From the NCBI GenBank assembly GCA_030710605.1, contig CP092865.1, positions 28,096,801 through 28,160,800 of the forward strand: 64,000 bases of DNA, written 5' to 3'. The DNA comes from Cordylochernes scorpioides. Its lineage: Eukaryota; Arthropoda; Arachnida; Pseudoscorpiones; Chernetidae. The notes under the pieces were generated by a model. The model was not told the origin of the DNA, made no database searches, and was given only the letters and a program-made list of their open reading frames with translations. The translations under genes and the position numbers were made by a program. Shown in pieces: positions 10,530-21,295 of the stretch (within the stretch, counting starts at the first letter, position 1; the number at the start of each line of letters is the position of its first letter).

Positions 10530-10735
10530 TGTAATATAGAAAATTAGGAAAGACAAACCTCAGAATGACACAGCAATTTATTTAATATTAAACCAAATTA
10601 AAACTAATGAAATAGCAGAGAGGCAATGTGAAAATTTGACAGTGTATCGATATACAAAAATATCGAAATTAAAAATCTATTCATAGAATAATAAATAATC
10701 TGCTGCAATTATTAAAAATCGAGCGCCTTTTTCTT
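10530..10735 (-). repeat. dispersed repeat R4, possible solo-LTR end
   Basis: About 200 bp align with 19244-19450. On the minus strand an AATAAA signal is followed by GT-rich sequence and a terminus ending TTACA, at the same point in both copies. That is how an LTR 3' end looks, but no second LTR or PBS is visible. LTR identity is inferred. Confidence 0.4.
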
Positions 10736-10953
10736 CAGAAAATGTTTATGGAATACGTTCATCCACGAGCAGTGATATCCGAATCGCTCAATTCTAGTTA
10801 AAATTTGATAGACTAGGCTCAGGCTAGTATGTATGTATGTATGGTGCGCTAAGCTTATATCATATTTATGTAATTTTCATTATTAACTAAAGATAGAAAT
10901 AGGATCAAAATGTCTTCTGAAATAGGTTCAGATTTTTAAATTGTATCATATAT

Positions 10954-11245
10954 ATATATATAATGAGGGGGGCTAACTCACTATAATGAACAACATGTAT
11001 ATAAAATTTTTACTACTCTCCTGCTGGATAAAACATTTGTTTATAATATTAAAATTTTTTCAAGGCGATTGATAAAATGAGGGAAGAAGTGCTCAACTCT
11101 ACAGACAACGGCTGATTGCTCCCCCTCCCCTCTAAATTACTTTTCCTCCTCACTCATGTACATATATAACCTTTATGGGGAATCCCCTTGTAAGACAATA
11201 GTGTCTTAATAAAGGTTTTTGTTATTGTGGCATATATATAATGAG
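10954..11245 (+). mobile_element. 5'-truncated LINE-tail insertion with target duplication
   Basis: ATATATATAATGAG occurs at 10954-10967 and 11232-11245. The 264 bp between end in the family tail GTAAGAC - loop - GTCTTAATAAAGG then TTTTTGTTATTG. The duplication is partly simple sequence, so its exact length is uncertain. Confidence 0.6.
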
Positions 11246-11372
11246 TCATTTTTGAAATTTTAAAAAGGTTTTAAAATAAGTTTTAAACGTATTCTCTAAC
11301 AAAATTCAAATTACTATTTTATTGGTCAAAGGTTTTTGTATAAAATCTCTAAAACCCCTACCGTGTTAGATA

Positions 11373-11715
11373 CAGTAGAACCTCCCTTTAGCGAACACCT
11401 CTCTACAAAGAACAGTTTTTATTAGTAAAATTACCATTTTTACAATTTATCAACTCTCCGGTAAGAGGAAACTTTTAACTAACACCTACTCACATATTCT
11501 CATGCCCAGCAATGGCCGCAGCCTTGCAGAAAATTGACATAGACCCAGAGCAGCAGCTTTACACACCCAAGATAGTGGACATTGCTGCTGCTGTGATAGA
11601 GATGTACGGAGACATCTGAGGCTCTTCTTTGGACACGACAACAACAACAGGAAACCTTTTCCTTAAGGACACTTTGTCTCTGCAATTAGATGTCCTTTAC
11701 AGGAAGGTTCTACTT
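11373..11715 (-). mobile_element. pogo-type MITE, family 1, copy B, split by a LINE insertion
   Basis: Left end CAGTAGAACC at 11373, with a TA before it; right end near 11715 has lost its last base. The MITE halves (11373-11476 and 11649-11715) join into a copy of the family in inverse orientation to 16658-16817. The interruption is the LINE tail at 11477-11648. Confidence 0.85.
11477..11648 (+). mobile_element. jockey-like LINE 3' end nested in the MITE
   Basis: Codons 11479-11619 translate to LTPTHIFSCPAMAAALQKI and on to YGDI then stop, the same C-terminal tail as at 35.1 and 52.7 kb. A short 3' UTR with ACGACAACAACAACA follows. The duplicated target AGGAAAC(C)TTTT lies at 11466-11476 and 11649-11660. 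The tail's HIFSCP motif is typical of the zinc-binding segment near the end of jockey-type polyproteins. Confidence 0.85.
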
Positions 11716-11773
11716 TATATAATTATATCTCTATCGTATAAGCTTTCTTTGAGATTTTACAATGGGTTATTTA

Positions 11774-12907
11774 CCAGGTCTATTAGTATGAAACGCGAAA
11801 ATGGGCGCCAGAGGCCGCTGTGCAACTTTATTTGAGCCGACGGTGGCGCTGTTGTAGGCGTTTTGTTCTTTGACTCATGTGGCATCAGCATGCGTGCTGT
11901 TTTAGAAAAATTCAAATCGTGAAAAATTTCTGGAGCCCTTGGAAAATGGCGATTTCCGAGCCAAAAAGTGCCCATTTGCGGGAAGTTTTATTGTTCGCCT
12001 TCAACTGGAAGAAAAGTGCCACTGAAGCCCACCGAATGCTCGAGGAAGTATACAGCGACCACGCTCTGAGCAAATCGTAGTGTTACAGGTGGTTTAAAAA
12101 ATTCCAAAGTGGCGATTTTGAACTTGATAATGAACCACATGGAAAATCGCCCCAAAAGTTCGAGGACGCTGAACTGCAAGCTTTGTTGGATGAGGACAGT
12201 ACCCAAATGCAGGGGCAACTCGCAAAACAGCTCCAGGTGTCTCAAGGTGCTGTTTCTCTACGTTTAAATAGCCTCGGAATGACCCAAAAGCTTTCCAGAT
12301 GGGTCCCCCACGAGTTGAGCGAAAGGCAGCAATAACGGCGTCTGGTAACCTGCGAAGGGCTGCTCGCCAGGCATGAAAAGAAGTCATTTTTGCACCGAAT
12401 CGTAACTTCTGATGAGAAATGGATCCACTTCAGCAATCCTACACGCCAAAAGTCGTGGGGCCTGCCCGGCCAATTTCCAAAACAGACGCCTAGGCCCAAT
12501 CGCTTCGGAAAAAAAGACAATGCTTTGCATATGGTGGGACCAGACCGGCGTAGTATATTTAGAGCTCCTGAAAACTGGCAAAATGGTCAATACTAGTCGC
12601 TACGAACAACAAATGCACAGTTTGAGAGAGGCGTTGAATGAAAAAAGACCACCTTTTCACATCTTTAGGACACGCCCTAAAAAACAGGAATTTTCGAACT
12701 CAGACATACTCCGAAAATGACTTGTTGACTGGTTCGACTCAAAAGGAATAGAAATTTTCAGACAAGGAATTCGAAAATTGCCTGAAAAGTGGTCCGAGTG
12801 TATAGCTAATCAGGGCAGTTACTTTGAATAAAAAATATTTTGTTGTATGGAATTGGTGAACTTTTGAATTCACTGAAAATTTTCGCGTTTCATACTAATA
12901 GACCTGG
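11774..12907 (+). mobile_element. mariner transposon, mellifera-type, internally deleted
   Basis: Terminal inverted repeats of about 29 bp start CCAGGTCTATTAGTATGAAA at 11774 and mirror this at 12879-12907. A TA target duplication flanks them (11772-11773 and 12908-12909). The 1134-bp length is below the usual 1.3 kb for the family because an internal coding segment is missing. Confidence 0.92.
11946..12831 (+). pseudogene. mariner transposase pseudogene
   Basis: Starts at the ATG at 11946 (MAISEPKSAHLREVLLFAFN) and ends at the family C-terminus (NQGSYFE, stop 12829-12831). An N-terminal helix-turn-helix region, a DEKWIHF first catalytic aspartate and an MLCIWWDQ segment are recognisable and fit the mellifera subfamily. 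Defects: stops at 12078, about 12332 and 12718; a frameshift at the A run 12509-12515; and a jump from NEKRP to FHIFRTRP near 12645. The jump removes the segment that carries the second and third catalytic aspartates in intact relatives. The enzyme cannot be active. Confidence 0.9.
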
Positions 12908-12909
12908 TA

Positions 12910-13425
12910 TATAATATTTATTAAAGCTTGACAGATCAACAAACCTTCTATTTTTATCAAATAAAAACACAATTACAAATATTTAAATATGTAACACAAC
13001 TTGTATAATAAATTTCAAACTCTTGGCTTACTTATAATTCAAATCAAATATATTGGTAAGCGAATTATATCGATTATTCACTTAAAATTAACATAAATCC
13101 ATGTTAGAAAAAAGTTTCTATTGTTCTTGAATATAAATAAAATTACCGCGGGGATATAATAATTACATTTTTTAACAATCAAAGTAATTAGTTAAATTCC
13201 ATAGTACAACTTATCGCTTACAACCAAACCTCTTTGTTAATTGGCGAAGTTTCCTTCAGCTAACAACTAATCTATTTGGAATCTTATCTTTCTTTTACTC
13301 AAACTTCCTAGTATAGATAACCATTCTTTGTATTGTTGAGATAACAATTATATTGTTTATTCTTCAACTCATATCTCTATAGTTATTAGTTATGATAATT
13401 TAAACGTGTCTATCTCTAATTGTAA
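12910..13425. other. anonymous AT-rich DNA
   Basis: No gene or repeat family recognised between the mariner and the SINE. Confidence 0.5.
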
Positions 13426-13426
13426 G

Positions 13427-13732
13427 GGGGTCAGTGGAAGGATAGTCTAAACCGTTGGTTTTCGACTTCTACGACCCGGGTTCGATTCCGCATTGGACAC
13501 TTTTTTTCTGATTAGAAAAAATGCTCCAATGGTCTCCGATTTTTGCAAAAGTCCAACACCACTAGCGAGTGCAAATAACCAAACGAGGCTATGGCATATT
13601 TGTAAGTGCAAAAACGAATTGCTTTTCACATATGTAGACATGTAATGCCCTTACAGTAAAAGCAGTCGCCTACTTCTACCCACCATGATTATAATGGCTT
13701 GTACCACGTGTACTAGGGATAAGCAAAAAAAA
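13427..13732 (+). mobile_element. tRNA-derived SINE, copy 1
   Basis: About 306 bp. The head is tRNA-like with a B box (GGTTCGATTCC near 13480), then an A/T-rich linker, a conserved body (CAAAAGTCCAACACCACTAG, CATATGTAGACATG, TACCACGTGTACTAGGGATA) and a poly-A tail. Full-length relatives lie at 23.01 and 32.52 kb. It would be transcribed by RNA polymerase III and mobilised by a partner LINE; both are inferred from the class. Confidence 0.85.
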
Positions 13733-13736
13733 AATG

Positions 13737-14028
13737 GAAGATTTATTTATTTATTGTTACAAAAGCACGAAGTCCAAAGGACTATTGTGCTGTGCTAGCA
13801 TTATTTACATATATATGATTAAATATTTACACGATGGATTAGTAGTGTTTTGTAAATTATTGTACAAATAGTTCTAAACTTAACAAAGTTCTCATAAGAT
13901 AGAGTATATACACAAAGAGAATTTGGTGATGTTTCAAAGTATCTACATACAATTTGATTAGTCAGAGGGCAAGTCAAAAGAAGATGCTCTGGTGAAAAAA
14001 TGGAAGATAGAATCCTCTGAAAAATAAA
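13737..14028 (-). mobile_element. LINE 3' end, decayed
   Basis: The minus strand translates in part to FSPEHLLLTCPLTNQIVCRY, a decayed LINE zinc-knuckle tail (HxLLxCP). It is followed by UTR with a hairpin (AGTCCAAAGGACT near 13771) and a TAAATAAATAAAT end. It resembles the 17.34-17.64 kb fragment in layout but is a different subfamily. Confidence 0.5.
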
Positions 14029-14306
14029 CTGTAACAACACACTGTCTCTGAGGATAAGTTTATTGCTTTATTTAAATCATCTCTCAAACTTTCAGGTAAC
14101 ACAAACCTTCCTACGGGAGTATATAACGAAATGAATCCTTCTTCTTCTTTCTTATCTCGAAATGGATCCTAATATACAAGATATAAATAGTAGATAAAGT
14201 TAGGATCATTTCATTGTATACACCTGTAGAATGGTTTGTGATACCTGAAAGCTTGAAAGATGGTTTAAATAAAACAAGAAACATATCATCAGAATCAGTG
14301 TGTTGT
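14029..14306. repeat. inverted pair of Penelope-like terminal segments
   Basis: The outer arms (about 14029-14130 and 14200-14306) are inverted copies starting TAACAACACACTG. Each has, on the strand pointing outward, TACCTGAAAG(C/T)TTG then TTTAAATAAA, close in layout to the downstream part of the Penelope-like fragments at 8.7 and 40.1 kb. The centre is less alike. Head-to-head partial copies are common for Penelope-like elements; the assignment is tentative. Confidence 0.5.
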
Positions 14307-14508
14307 TACAGACTATCTCTAATTATATAAAATTGATCTAATTGGATATTTGACCCGTCAAAAAAAAAAAGCCTTTATTTGTATCGTTTGATTTTTTTTT
14401 CTGATTAGATGTATTAATAATTTCAAAAATATTAAAAATACGCCTTAAATATGAGCATGTATATATTTAAAAAGTTTTATGTATTTTGATTTTTCGGCAA
14501 AAATAATG

Positions 14509-14700
14509 CACTCATGGAAAAAAACTTAAGGAAGTTGTACTTTTAGCATATATATCGGGTTTCAGACAAGAATTCTGAAATATATTTGATACACAGTGAC
14601 TTTTATTGAAGACACATGAAATAACCAAGTGTGAACAAAATTTCCTCCGTTTCCAAAAAAAAAATAAATAAATAAATAATAATAATAGACGTCCGGCGTC
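14509..14700. mobile_element. Tc1/mariner-type MITE, truncated
   Basis: CACTCATGGA then AACTTAAGGAAGTTGTA matches the termini of 17106-17307 and 56044-56259, and inner sequence (GTGTGAACAAAATTT) matches too. The right end is lost in A-rich sequence. Confidence 0.6.
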
Positions 14701-14884
14701 ATTAAAGTGTATCTATATACACTGCAAAAATAATTTATTATAAAAACTCAATAGAAATCAATGTTAGAAAAGCAACAACAAACCGTTTGTAAAGGAAAGC
14801 AGCAATAAATAAGATTGTAGACAAAAATGTTTCTTTTGTTAGCAGGGGAACACTTCGAATTTGAAACTTAAAAAATAATTCACA

Positions 14885-15400
14885 GAAAAAAGACTTTATT
14901 AAGACATATAGTCATATACATGGAGTCTATAAATGAAAATAATAAAAAGTAAAAGCTAATTACATAATAAAATTTATATACAGGAATACTTAATTAAGAC
15001 AATCAAGCTCATAAATAGATTGGTTTGGGTAAATCCAAGGAAAATAAATTTCTCTTATACGTGGATTTACCAGTGAGCCTACAAATGGAAAAGAGTAAAA
15101 GCTAATCACATTTAAAGGTAATAATTAAAATTAATTACAGGAATACTTAATTAAGATAGTTAAGCTCATTAACAGATTGGTATGGGTGAATCCTAGGAAA
15201 AAAGAAAAGATACAAAATAAATAAACGGATGAAAACACTGGTGCCTACATTATTATATATACACATACAGCTTTATTAAGACCACCGGTCTTATACAGAT
15301 TCACGGCAGGAAGGAAGCATAGATAAAGTTCCTATACTCCAGGTAGCTCAGAACCCAACAACAGCCTCCAGATCCGACGTATGCCCAGTGGCCACAGAAT
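14885..15400 (-). mobile_element. LINE 3' region with repeated sub-modules
   Basis: Two tail hairpins (TTTATTAAGACATATAGTC near 14894; CTTTATTAAGACCACCGGTC near 15271) bracket two copies of a roughly 150-bp module (ACAGGAATACTTAATTAAGA, then GATTGGT, then a GGATTTACC-type segment). The same module recurs at 43.18 and 48.15 kb. The 3' end is to the left in each. Confidence 0.55.
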
Positions 15401-16311
15401 CCACCGTGCATAAGTTAGCGTATCACTGAAAAGACGAGTGTGGAATCAGCCGCGTTCTAGTCTCATCGAAATATTATATATAATACTAATTTGAATTTTA
15501 ATAAATAAGGAATCAAGGGTTTCGTTTCTTATTTCTTTTATTTCTCGGGCTTTCGGGCCAACATGCTCTTCAACACGGAGATTCTGAAGTACAACTTCAC
15601 GTCTTGATTCTTTATTGATTAAATAAAAGTATAAAAGCAGGAAAGAGAATCTATATTATAATACTATATTAAGTATACAATATATTTATAAATATATGAC
15701 TTTCATCCTATCTTTGAATCCATTACGGAATCTTTGAAAGAGAATCTATTTGTTGTCTCTGAAGCAAGAAAATGATTATTCTTTGAGTTTGAAAGCTTGT
15801 GAAAAATAGGAACTTACCCTCTATTATTAATTTTGTTTATTTTTTTCTTTGTCGTCTGTTTTGCACAAGTTGAATCTGGTTAGAACGATGTATGAAAATT
15901 AGATGTTTTTTGTTGCCTTAAATACGAGGTAATTAACTCGTTTCTCTATATATATCTAAAAAAAAATAAAGTTTTTTAAATAAATTAATTTTATAAATCT
16001 GAGAGTTATCTTCAAAAACGATCCAATAGTATCTCGATCAGAACCTCTATATCTGGACTAAAAGAGATCGCTTCTATAAATCACTACAGTATTTCTCTAT
16101 CTCCATTTAAAGGTGATCAATGTAGACACTATCATATGGTATCTACACTACTAGGATAGATTGATGATGTTGTGTTCATCATCTTCTATCCTGGCGTGAC
16201 GTATTCATCATTATTATCCCGGGTGGTCTACCACCTGAATATATAAACGGTCACATCTCTATGCTTGAAATCCCATTAACATGTTCATAATAGCATTTTT
16301 CAAATACAACA
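15401..16311. other. anonymous DNA with a hairpin cluster
   Basis: No gene. Three short inverted repeats sit close together: 16121-16147 (imperfect), 16153-16192 (AGGATAGA...TCTATCCT with an inner GATGATG/CATCATC stem) and a GGTGGT/ACCACC hairpin near 16222. Confidence 0.5.
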
Positions 16312-16490
16312 CAGTAGAAATTGAATAATTCGAACGTATTTAATTCGAAGACTTCTTTAATTCGAATATTTATCTTGGTCCCTAGAGAATTTCATATATA
16401 ATAAATAGAATTTCCGTTTTTAATTCGAATTTTTGGGTAATTCAAAATTTTTTTTGGTCCCTTGGGAATCGAATTATCAAAGTTTTACTG
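16312..16490. mobile_element. pogo-type MITE, family 2, copy 1
   Basis: CAGTAGAA at 16312 and TTTTACTG at 16490 bound DNA with paired AATTCGAA-type ends. TA follows on the right. It shares ATTCGAATT, GGTCCC and GAAATTCTATTT-type inner sequence with 41641-41811 (opposite orientation). Confidence 0.7.
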
Positions 16491-16657
16491 TATAGACCTG
16501 AAATTAGAGGTGTTAGAATAAGGGTTATTTTTATTTATGTAAATATATTTTTTAAGTTCTATAATATAGAATCAAATAATAAGTATGATAAATGAAGGGA
16601 ATTTAAACCATTAAATAGAAGTGATTTACATAACAATGATTTTTTATAATTATAATA

Positions 16658-16817
16658 CAGTGGAACCTCCCTGTAAAGAACACCAAATTGCAGACCCAAA
16701 GTGTCCTTTAGGGAGAGGTGTCCTCTTACCGGAGAGTTGCTAAATTGTAAAAATGGTAATTTTGTAAATTAAAACTGTCCTTTGTAGAGAGGTGTCCGCT
16801 AATGAGAGGTTCTACTG
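16658..16817 (+). mobile_element. pogo-type MITE, family 1, copy C (intact ends)
   Basis: 160 bp, CAGTGGAACC to GGTTCTACTG, flanked by TA on both sides (16656-16657, 16818-16819). This is the best-preserved copy and was used to read copies A and B. Confidence 0.85.
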
Positions 16818-17105
16818 TATATAGTGAATTACACAATCTTGGCTTAAAACTTACTATTTATAGTTATGTACATATAAATGTCAGCTTGTAATATCTAGCT
16901 AAGAGGCCCATGTAAAATAATTTGGATTCGAAAGTTCGCCTTTATTTGCATATAAACTATACCTATTGCAAATATTTTTCAACTTAATTGTTATTGAAAA
17001 GAAAATTGTGTCTAGAGAATTCGTTCGAGGTTTCTTAAAGGATTTCAACGATTGAGATATCTATGAATCGAGAACGGTGGGAAGTCTGAAATTACATATT
17101 TACTA

Positions 17106-17307
17106 CATTCATGGACAAAACTTAAGTAAGAGGAAAGTCTTTTAAGCCGCCGTTTATTTTTTTCAAGAAGACAGAATCAATTTTGTTCACATTTGGTTAT
17201 CTCGTGTGTTTTCAATAAAGGTGACTGTAATATCTTTCAGAGTTATTGTCTAAATACCGATATATATGCTAAAAGGTACAACTTCCTTAAGGTTTTGTCC
17301 ATGAGTG
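17106..17307. mobile_element. Tc1/mariner-type MITE
   Basis: CATTCATGGACAAAACTTAA at the left and its inverse, ending GTTTTGTCCATGAGTG, at the right, flanked by TA on both sides (17104-17105, 17308-17309). 202 bp, no coding capacity. Confidence 0.8.
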
Positions 17308-17338
17308 TATTTCAAGGAGACGAAGACATTAATAATTT

Positions 17339-17645
17339 TAAGCCGTGAATAGAATAGTCATATGATATTAACAATGGTAAAGAAATAAAAAAAAACGAGA
17401 AAAAAGAACTGTGTACAAAATAAAGAAGTGTCTGACAATATGTACAATCAGCACAATATAAATTATCAGTTTCTTAAAAGATATTTGTGTTGCTACATAA
17501 TTTAAAATATATCTACAAAAGGTATTGGATCTGTTACTATTAATTTATTGTCGATTCTATAGTCTTGAAAAACAGGGCAATCTAGTAAAAGATGTATTGA
17601 GGTTTGTTCCTCATGTCCACAAAAACAACTCGAGTCTTCCACTGC
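17339..17645 (-). mobile_element. LINE 3' end with zinc-knuckle coding tail
   Basis: The minus strand from about 17636 to the stop at 17502-17504 translates to EDSSCFCGHEEQTSIHLLLD then CPVFQDYRIDNKLIVTDPIPF and a stop. This is a CxC...HxLLxCP tail typical of LINE polyproteins. The UTR that follows matches 36.79-36.97 and 44.63-44.73 kb. The 5' part is missing and stops lie just upstream. Confidence 0.7.
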
Positions 17646-18194
17646 TTTAATTCATTTCAAAAAGCTTCTGAAATTCCGATGATTAGAAATGAATGGAGAA
17701 TTATGAAACTTATGTTATGCTCTAATGTTGGAATTCTTCAATGGTTGAGGAGGTATTTATCTCAACATGGGAATATGGTGCAATATGGGCTGTGAAAGAA
17801 AGAACAATAGTGACACGATGTAGTTTACGTTATCCCCATTATGCTGAGGGAGATCACATACCGAAGTGGTAACAGACTACATCTAAGATCAATGGAGACT
17901 TCAAGGAAAGAGATGCAGCCAAAATAACAAGTCAGACGAACAAACACTCTACTTATTTACGACGTTAGAACAGCTGACATCCGATCTGGTCCAATAAATT
18001 TACAGTAGACGTGGTCACGTGACATGACTCATATGTTGGGATTTATAAGAATCGTTATTTATTCATATTTGCATATTTTATGTAAATTGCTGGGATTTTT
18101 TCAAACGATAGAAATAAGAGAAGAAACCTTTGGTTTTATGATTTCAAGCTTTTTATGAATAGGAATTATGACCTTGAATTCTTATATATTAATT

Positions 18195-18352
18195 TTTTTT
18201 TCGCTTATCCATGGTACACGTAGTACAGGTCATGATAATCATGGTGGGTAGAAGTTGACGACTGCTTTTATACTGTAAGTGCACCACATGTCTACACACG
18301 TGAAAAGCAGTTCGACTTTACACTTACAAATGTGCCAGAGCCCCGTTTGGTT
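18195..18352 (-). mobile_element. SINE, 5'-truncated copy
   Basis: Inverse of the SINE body and 3' end: TTCGCTTATCCATGGTACAC at the left is the tail end, and CACTTACAAATGTG with GCCCCGTTTGGTTAT at the right is mid-body. The tRNA-like head is absent. Confidence 0.75.
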
Positions 18353-19157
18353 ATATATCATATAATATGTCTTAGTAAGAGATAAAAATCAATCACACAG
18401 ATAAATTTGTGTACAATTTTATAATAAAGAAAATCGATTCCTTTGCAATCGGTTTCTTTACTTCGTATGAGGTAAGCTTACGCCCTACACAGAGCTCTTC
18501 TATAGACCAATTTAAAACAATAGAATATTTATTTTATTTTATTTATTATAACATTTAAAAACCTAGTTTCAGCTTATGGAGTCATTTTTTAAAGCCGACT
18601 GTATAAGAGCGATGAGTCGAAAGATTGGCTCATGCTTAACAATGAAACGTAATGCATAGGATTTGATTTTCTTCATTTATATTATCGTGATTCACACATA
18701 GGAACCGAACCAATCCTTTTTAGTGTTTAAAGCATGTTATATATGTTATATTAAAATATTATTTTATTTAAAATTTTATTTCATAGATTTAAATATTCTG
18801 CTAAATCGACCGCCAGAGGTCACGCTTCCCCTATAAAAACTCATTGTTGTTGTTTCCAGATGGCCGGCTCAAATCTTTTGTAAATTATGTAAATAAGTTT
18901 TTCATTTTTTAGATTCTCACGCCTTAAGCCAGGCAGTACTTTTATTAAATCATGTTTTTTATATATCCCATAAGCTCAATTAAAGCTATTTCAAATCTTC
19001 ATTATTTTTATTATTATAGTTTCAAGATTTTAACCACTTCTGCATTACCAATACCATTTAATCCTAAAAAGAACCAGCAAAAAATTACTATAGCATAATC
19101 CTCAAGATAATTAAAAATACACAGAAAATCTCATTATCTTATTTATAACATATATAC

Positions 19158-19160
<3 letters not shown>
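18353..19160. other. anonymous AT-rich DNA
   Basis: No gene or known repeat recognised. Confidence 0.5.

Positions 19161-19243
<83 letters not shown>
19161..19243. repeat. TA dinucleotide microsatellite
   Basis: About 41 uninterrupted TA units. It directly abuts the R4 repeat. Confidence 0.95.
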
Positions 19244-19246
<3 letters not shown>

Positions 19247-19450
19247 AACGTAGAAAATTAGTAAAGTCAAACTTCAGGATGATACAGCAATTTATTTAAA
19301 GCATAAAAACCATTTAGAATTGATAAAAAAAAAACAAGAGAAACAAAAGGGATTTTACGCAGAGTAATAAAATATACAAACATCAAAATTATTAATATAT
19401 TAATAAAATAATAAATAGTTTGCTACAATATATAAATTAAAGTTGCATCA
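19244..19450 (-). repeat. dispersed repeat R4, second copy
   Basis: Aligns with 10530-10735, including the shared terminus TGTAA and the core ACAGCAATTTATTTAA. It starts exactly at the end of the TA run, consistent with insertion into TA DNA. Confidence 0.45.
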
Positions 19451-21295
19451 AAATGATATTCTTTTATAAAAAGGGACACATCTCTCTTTAAATGCATTGA
19501 AACAATGCATTTGGTTTATGAACCTAGTAAAAAATGTGATGATTGTGGTAAAGAATGAGTAACAACGCCAGTTTTGGCAAATCAGACACAATAAACAAGG
19601 TTATAACATGTGTACTTGGGAAAGGTAACAGATCATTCAGCGATATAGAAAGTTCTGAAAGACAAGACGGACCACGTGGACTAATCAGGACTGCCCCACT
19701 AACCTTCCAGATTGTACGTGGCTGATAGGGTAATTTGTCTGGCAGTCCCCTATTTTTAGAATGCTTTGCAATATTTATGAGGTGTGCCTTCGGAAAAAAA
19801 GTTTGTGGCACAAATTGAGGTTCAGTAATGGAGTCTAGAGAAGGTAAACATATTTTAATGTTCCTAAATTCTTGTGTTCTAATAACTTAATGACCTTTCT
19901 TTTAACACGCTTGTCGTGATACTGCTACTGGTGATTATGTTCATGGAGATTATTTTTACTGTAGATCCACACTTCGTGGTGTTACTTCTTACAACATGGT
20001 ATAAGTCATTGCCACTACATGTATTTATCAATGTGCACCACACACAATACACTAAAATAGTTCAAATTTATAAATACAGATGGCACGATAATTCTTTTTC
20101 TTTAAAATTTAAACCTAACTACGCTCTTTTTGGCTGGTTTTCGGAACATGTATTTCTGCTGTACTTAAAGTCTTTCAAACAATACTAACTCAGGTAGCCA
20201 TTCCATCCTACGATGTCCTTAAAGTCTATGTTCTTAGTTCACTTGAATACCTTTACCAAGAATTTCTCTAAATGTTTTTAATACTCTATTATGACCTTCG
20301 TGTTATTCTGCCCCCCCCCCCCCCCCCCCTGTATTTGATATTAGCTGCATATATCAAGATATTTCAGCTGCCATCTTGATAAACTAGTTTTAAGTAGACA
20401 GGAATAGCTGTGTCTAGGTGTAATATTACAGTATAATAACATTCGTGTGTAATAAAAGATACTTTTACCTTTATGAAATGTACAGGGAACATAGATCTAT
20501 ATCAGTGAATAAGACACAACACCAGTTCTTTAGCAAATTCAGACAATCTGTACGCATTGGTTTGGCCGAATCCAGCCGCATTGGTTCATCAGTACAGAAC
20601 AGCTTCGGTTTCGAAACATCCTACGAGGGAAGTTATGAAAGCGGCCGAATCTTCGAAAAACAAAAGATTGTATTATAGATAGAGAAATGGCAGGGCTGAT
20701 TCAAAGTCTAGGTTTGTTATGTAGAACCAGCCCACACACACAGTAACTTCTGTCTGTTCTAGTTCATTGGGTATGTACGTAGGCAGCGAAAACTCTTTAA
20801 ATGAGTTCCCAGAAACTAGGTTACTGAGAGATCGAACGGAAAAGTCTTTAAATAAGAATTAAAGAAATTCAGATGAAGGTTTTAAGTAATTTGAATCGAG
20901 TAAAGAATTTCAGACTCCAGACTGGAGAAGATGGCCACCACATTCCGCCCCTGTGAGTAGGTCGCACAGCTACGCCAAGGTCGGCCAGGTCAACTACATT
21001 TGGGGACATCCGTTCTCTTCTAGGACAGCTGCTGTGGTTCAGTCTACGATAGTATTCAGTAGATGTGTGTATAAGGGTTTCGTTACGTTACATACACCAG
21101 GTTACTACAGGCTATTAAAGTGGGTAGGTGTGTTTGCAACTGCCTTTTACTATAAGTTTCAACTACTATGTAACCAAAACTTTGTTGACTTACTAATGTT
21201 CGCCAGTGAAATTGGACTTTTACAAGAATTGGTAGAAGGCCTTTGTGTATTTCCCCCTGAAATAGCGATTACTTTCTGGTTTGATATCGAATTAT
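19451..21295. other. unclassified DNA with weak coding-like patches
   Basis: No recognised gene. A C19 run lies at 20311-20329. Open frames at 20445-20678 (77 residues) and 20953-21372 (139 residues) have less AT-rich, coding-like codons at about 20500-20670 and 20940-21060. I cannot match either protein, and the second runs into a retroposon, so at most a remnant is real. Confidence 0.35.

Noticed and set aside
11774-12907. Domesticated mariner gene
   Set aside because: Three stops, one frameshift and loss of the catalytic core, with intact terminal repeats and TA duplication: an ordinary dead transposon.
20311-20329. C19 run as a G-quadruplex regulator
   Set aside because: A plain mononucleotide run with no gene nearby and prone to sequencing error; no function can be supported.
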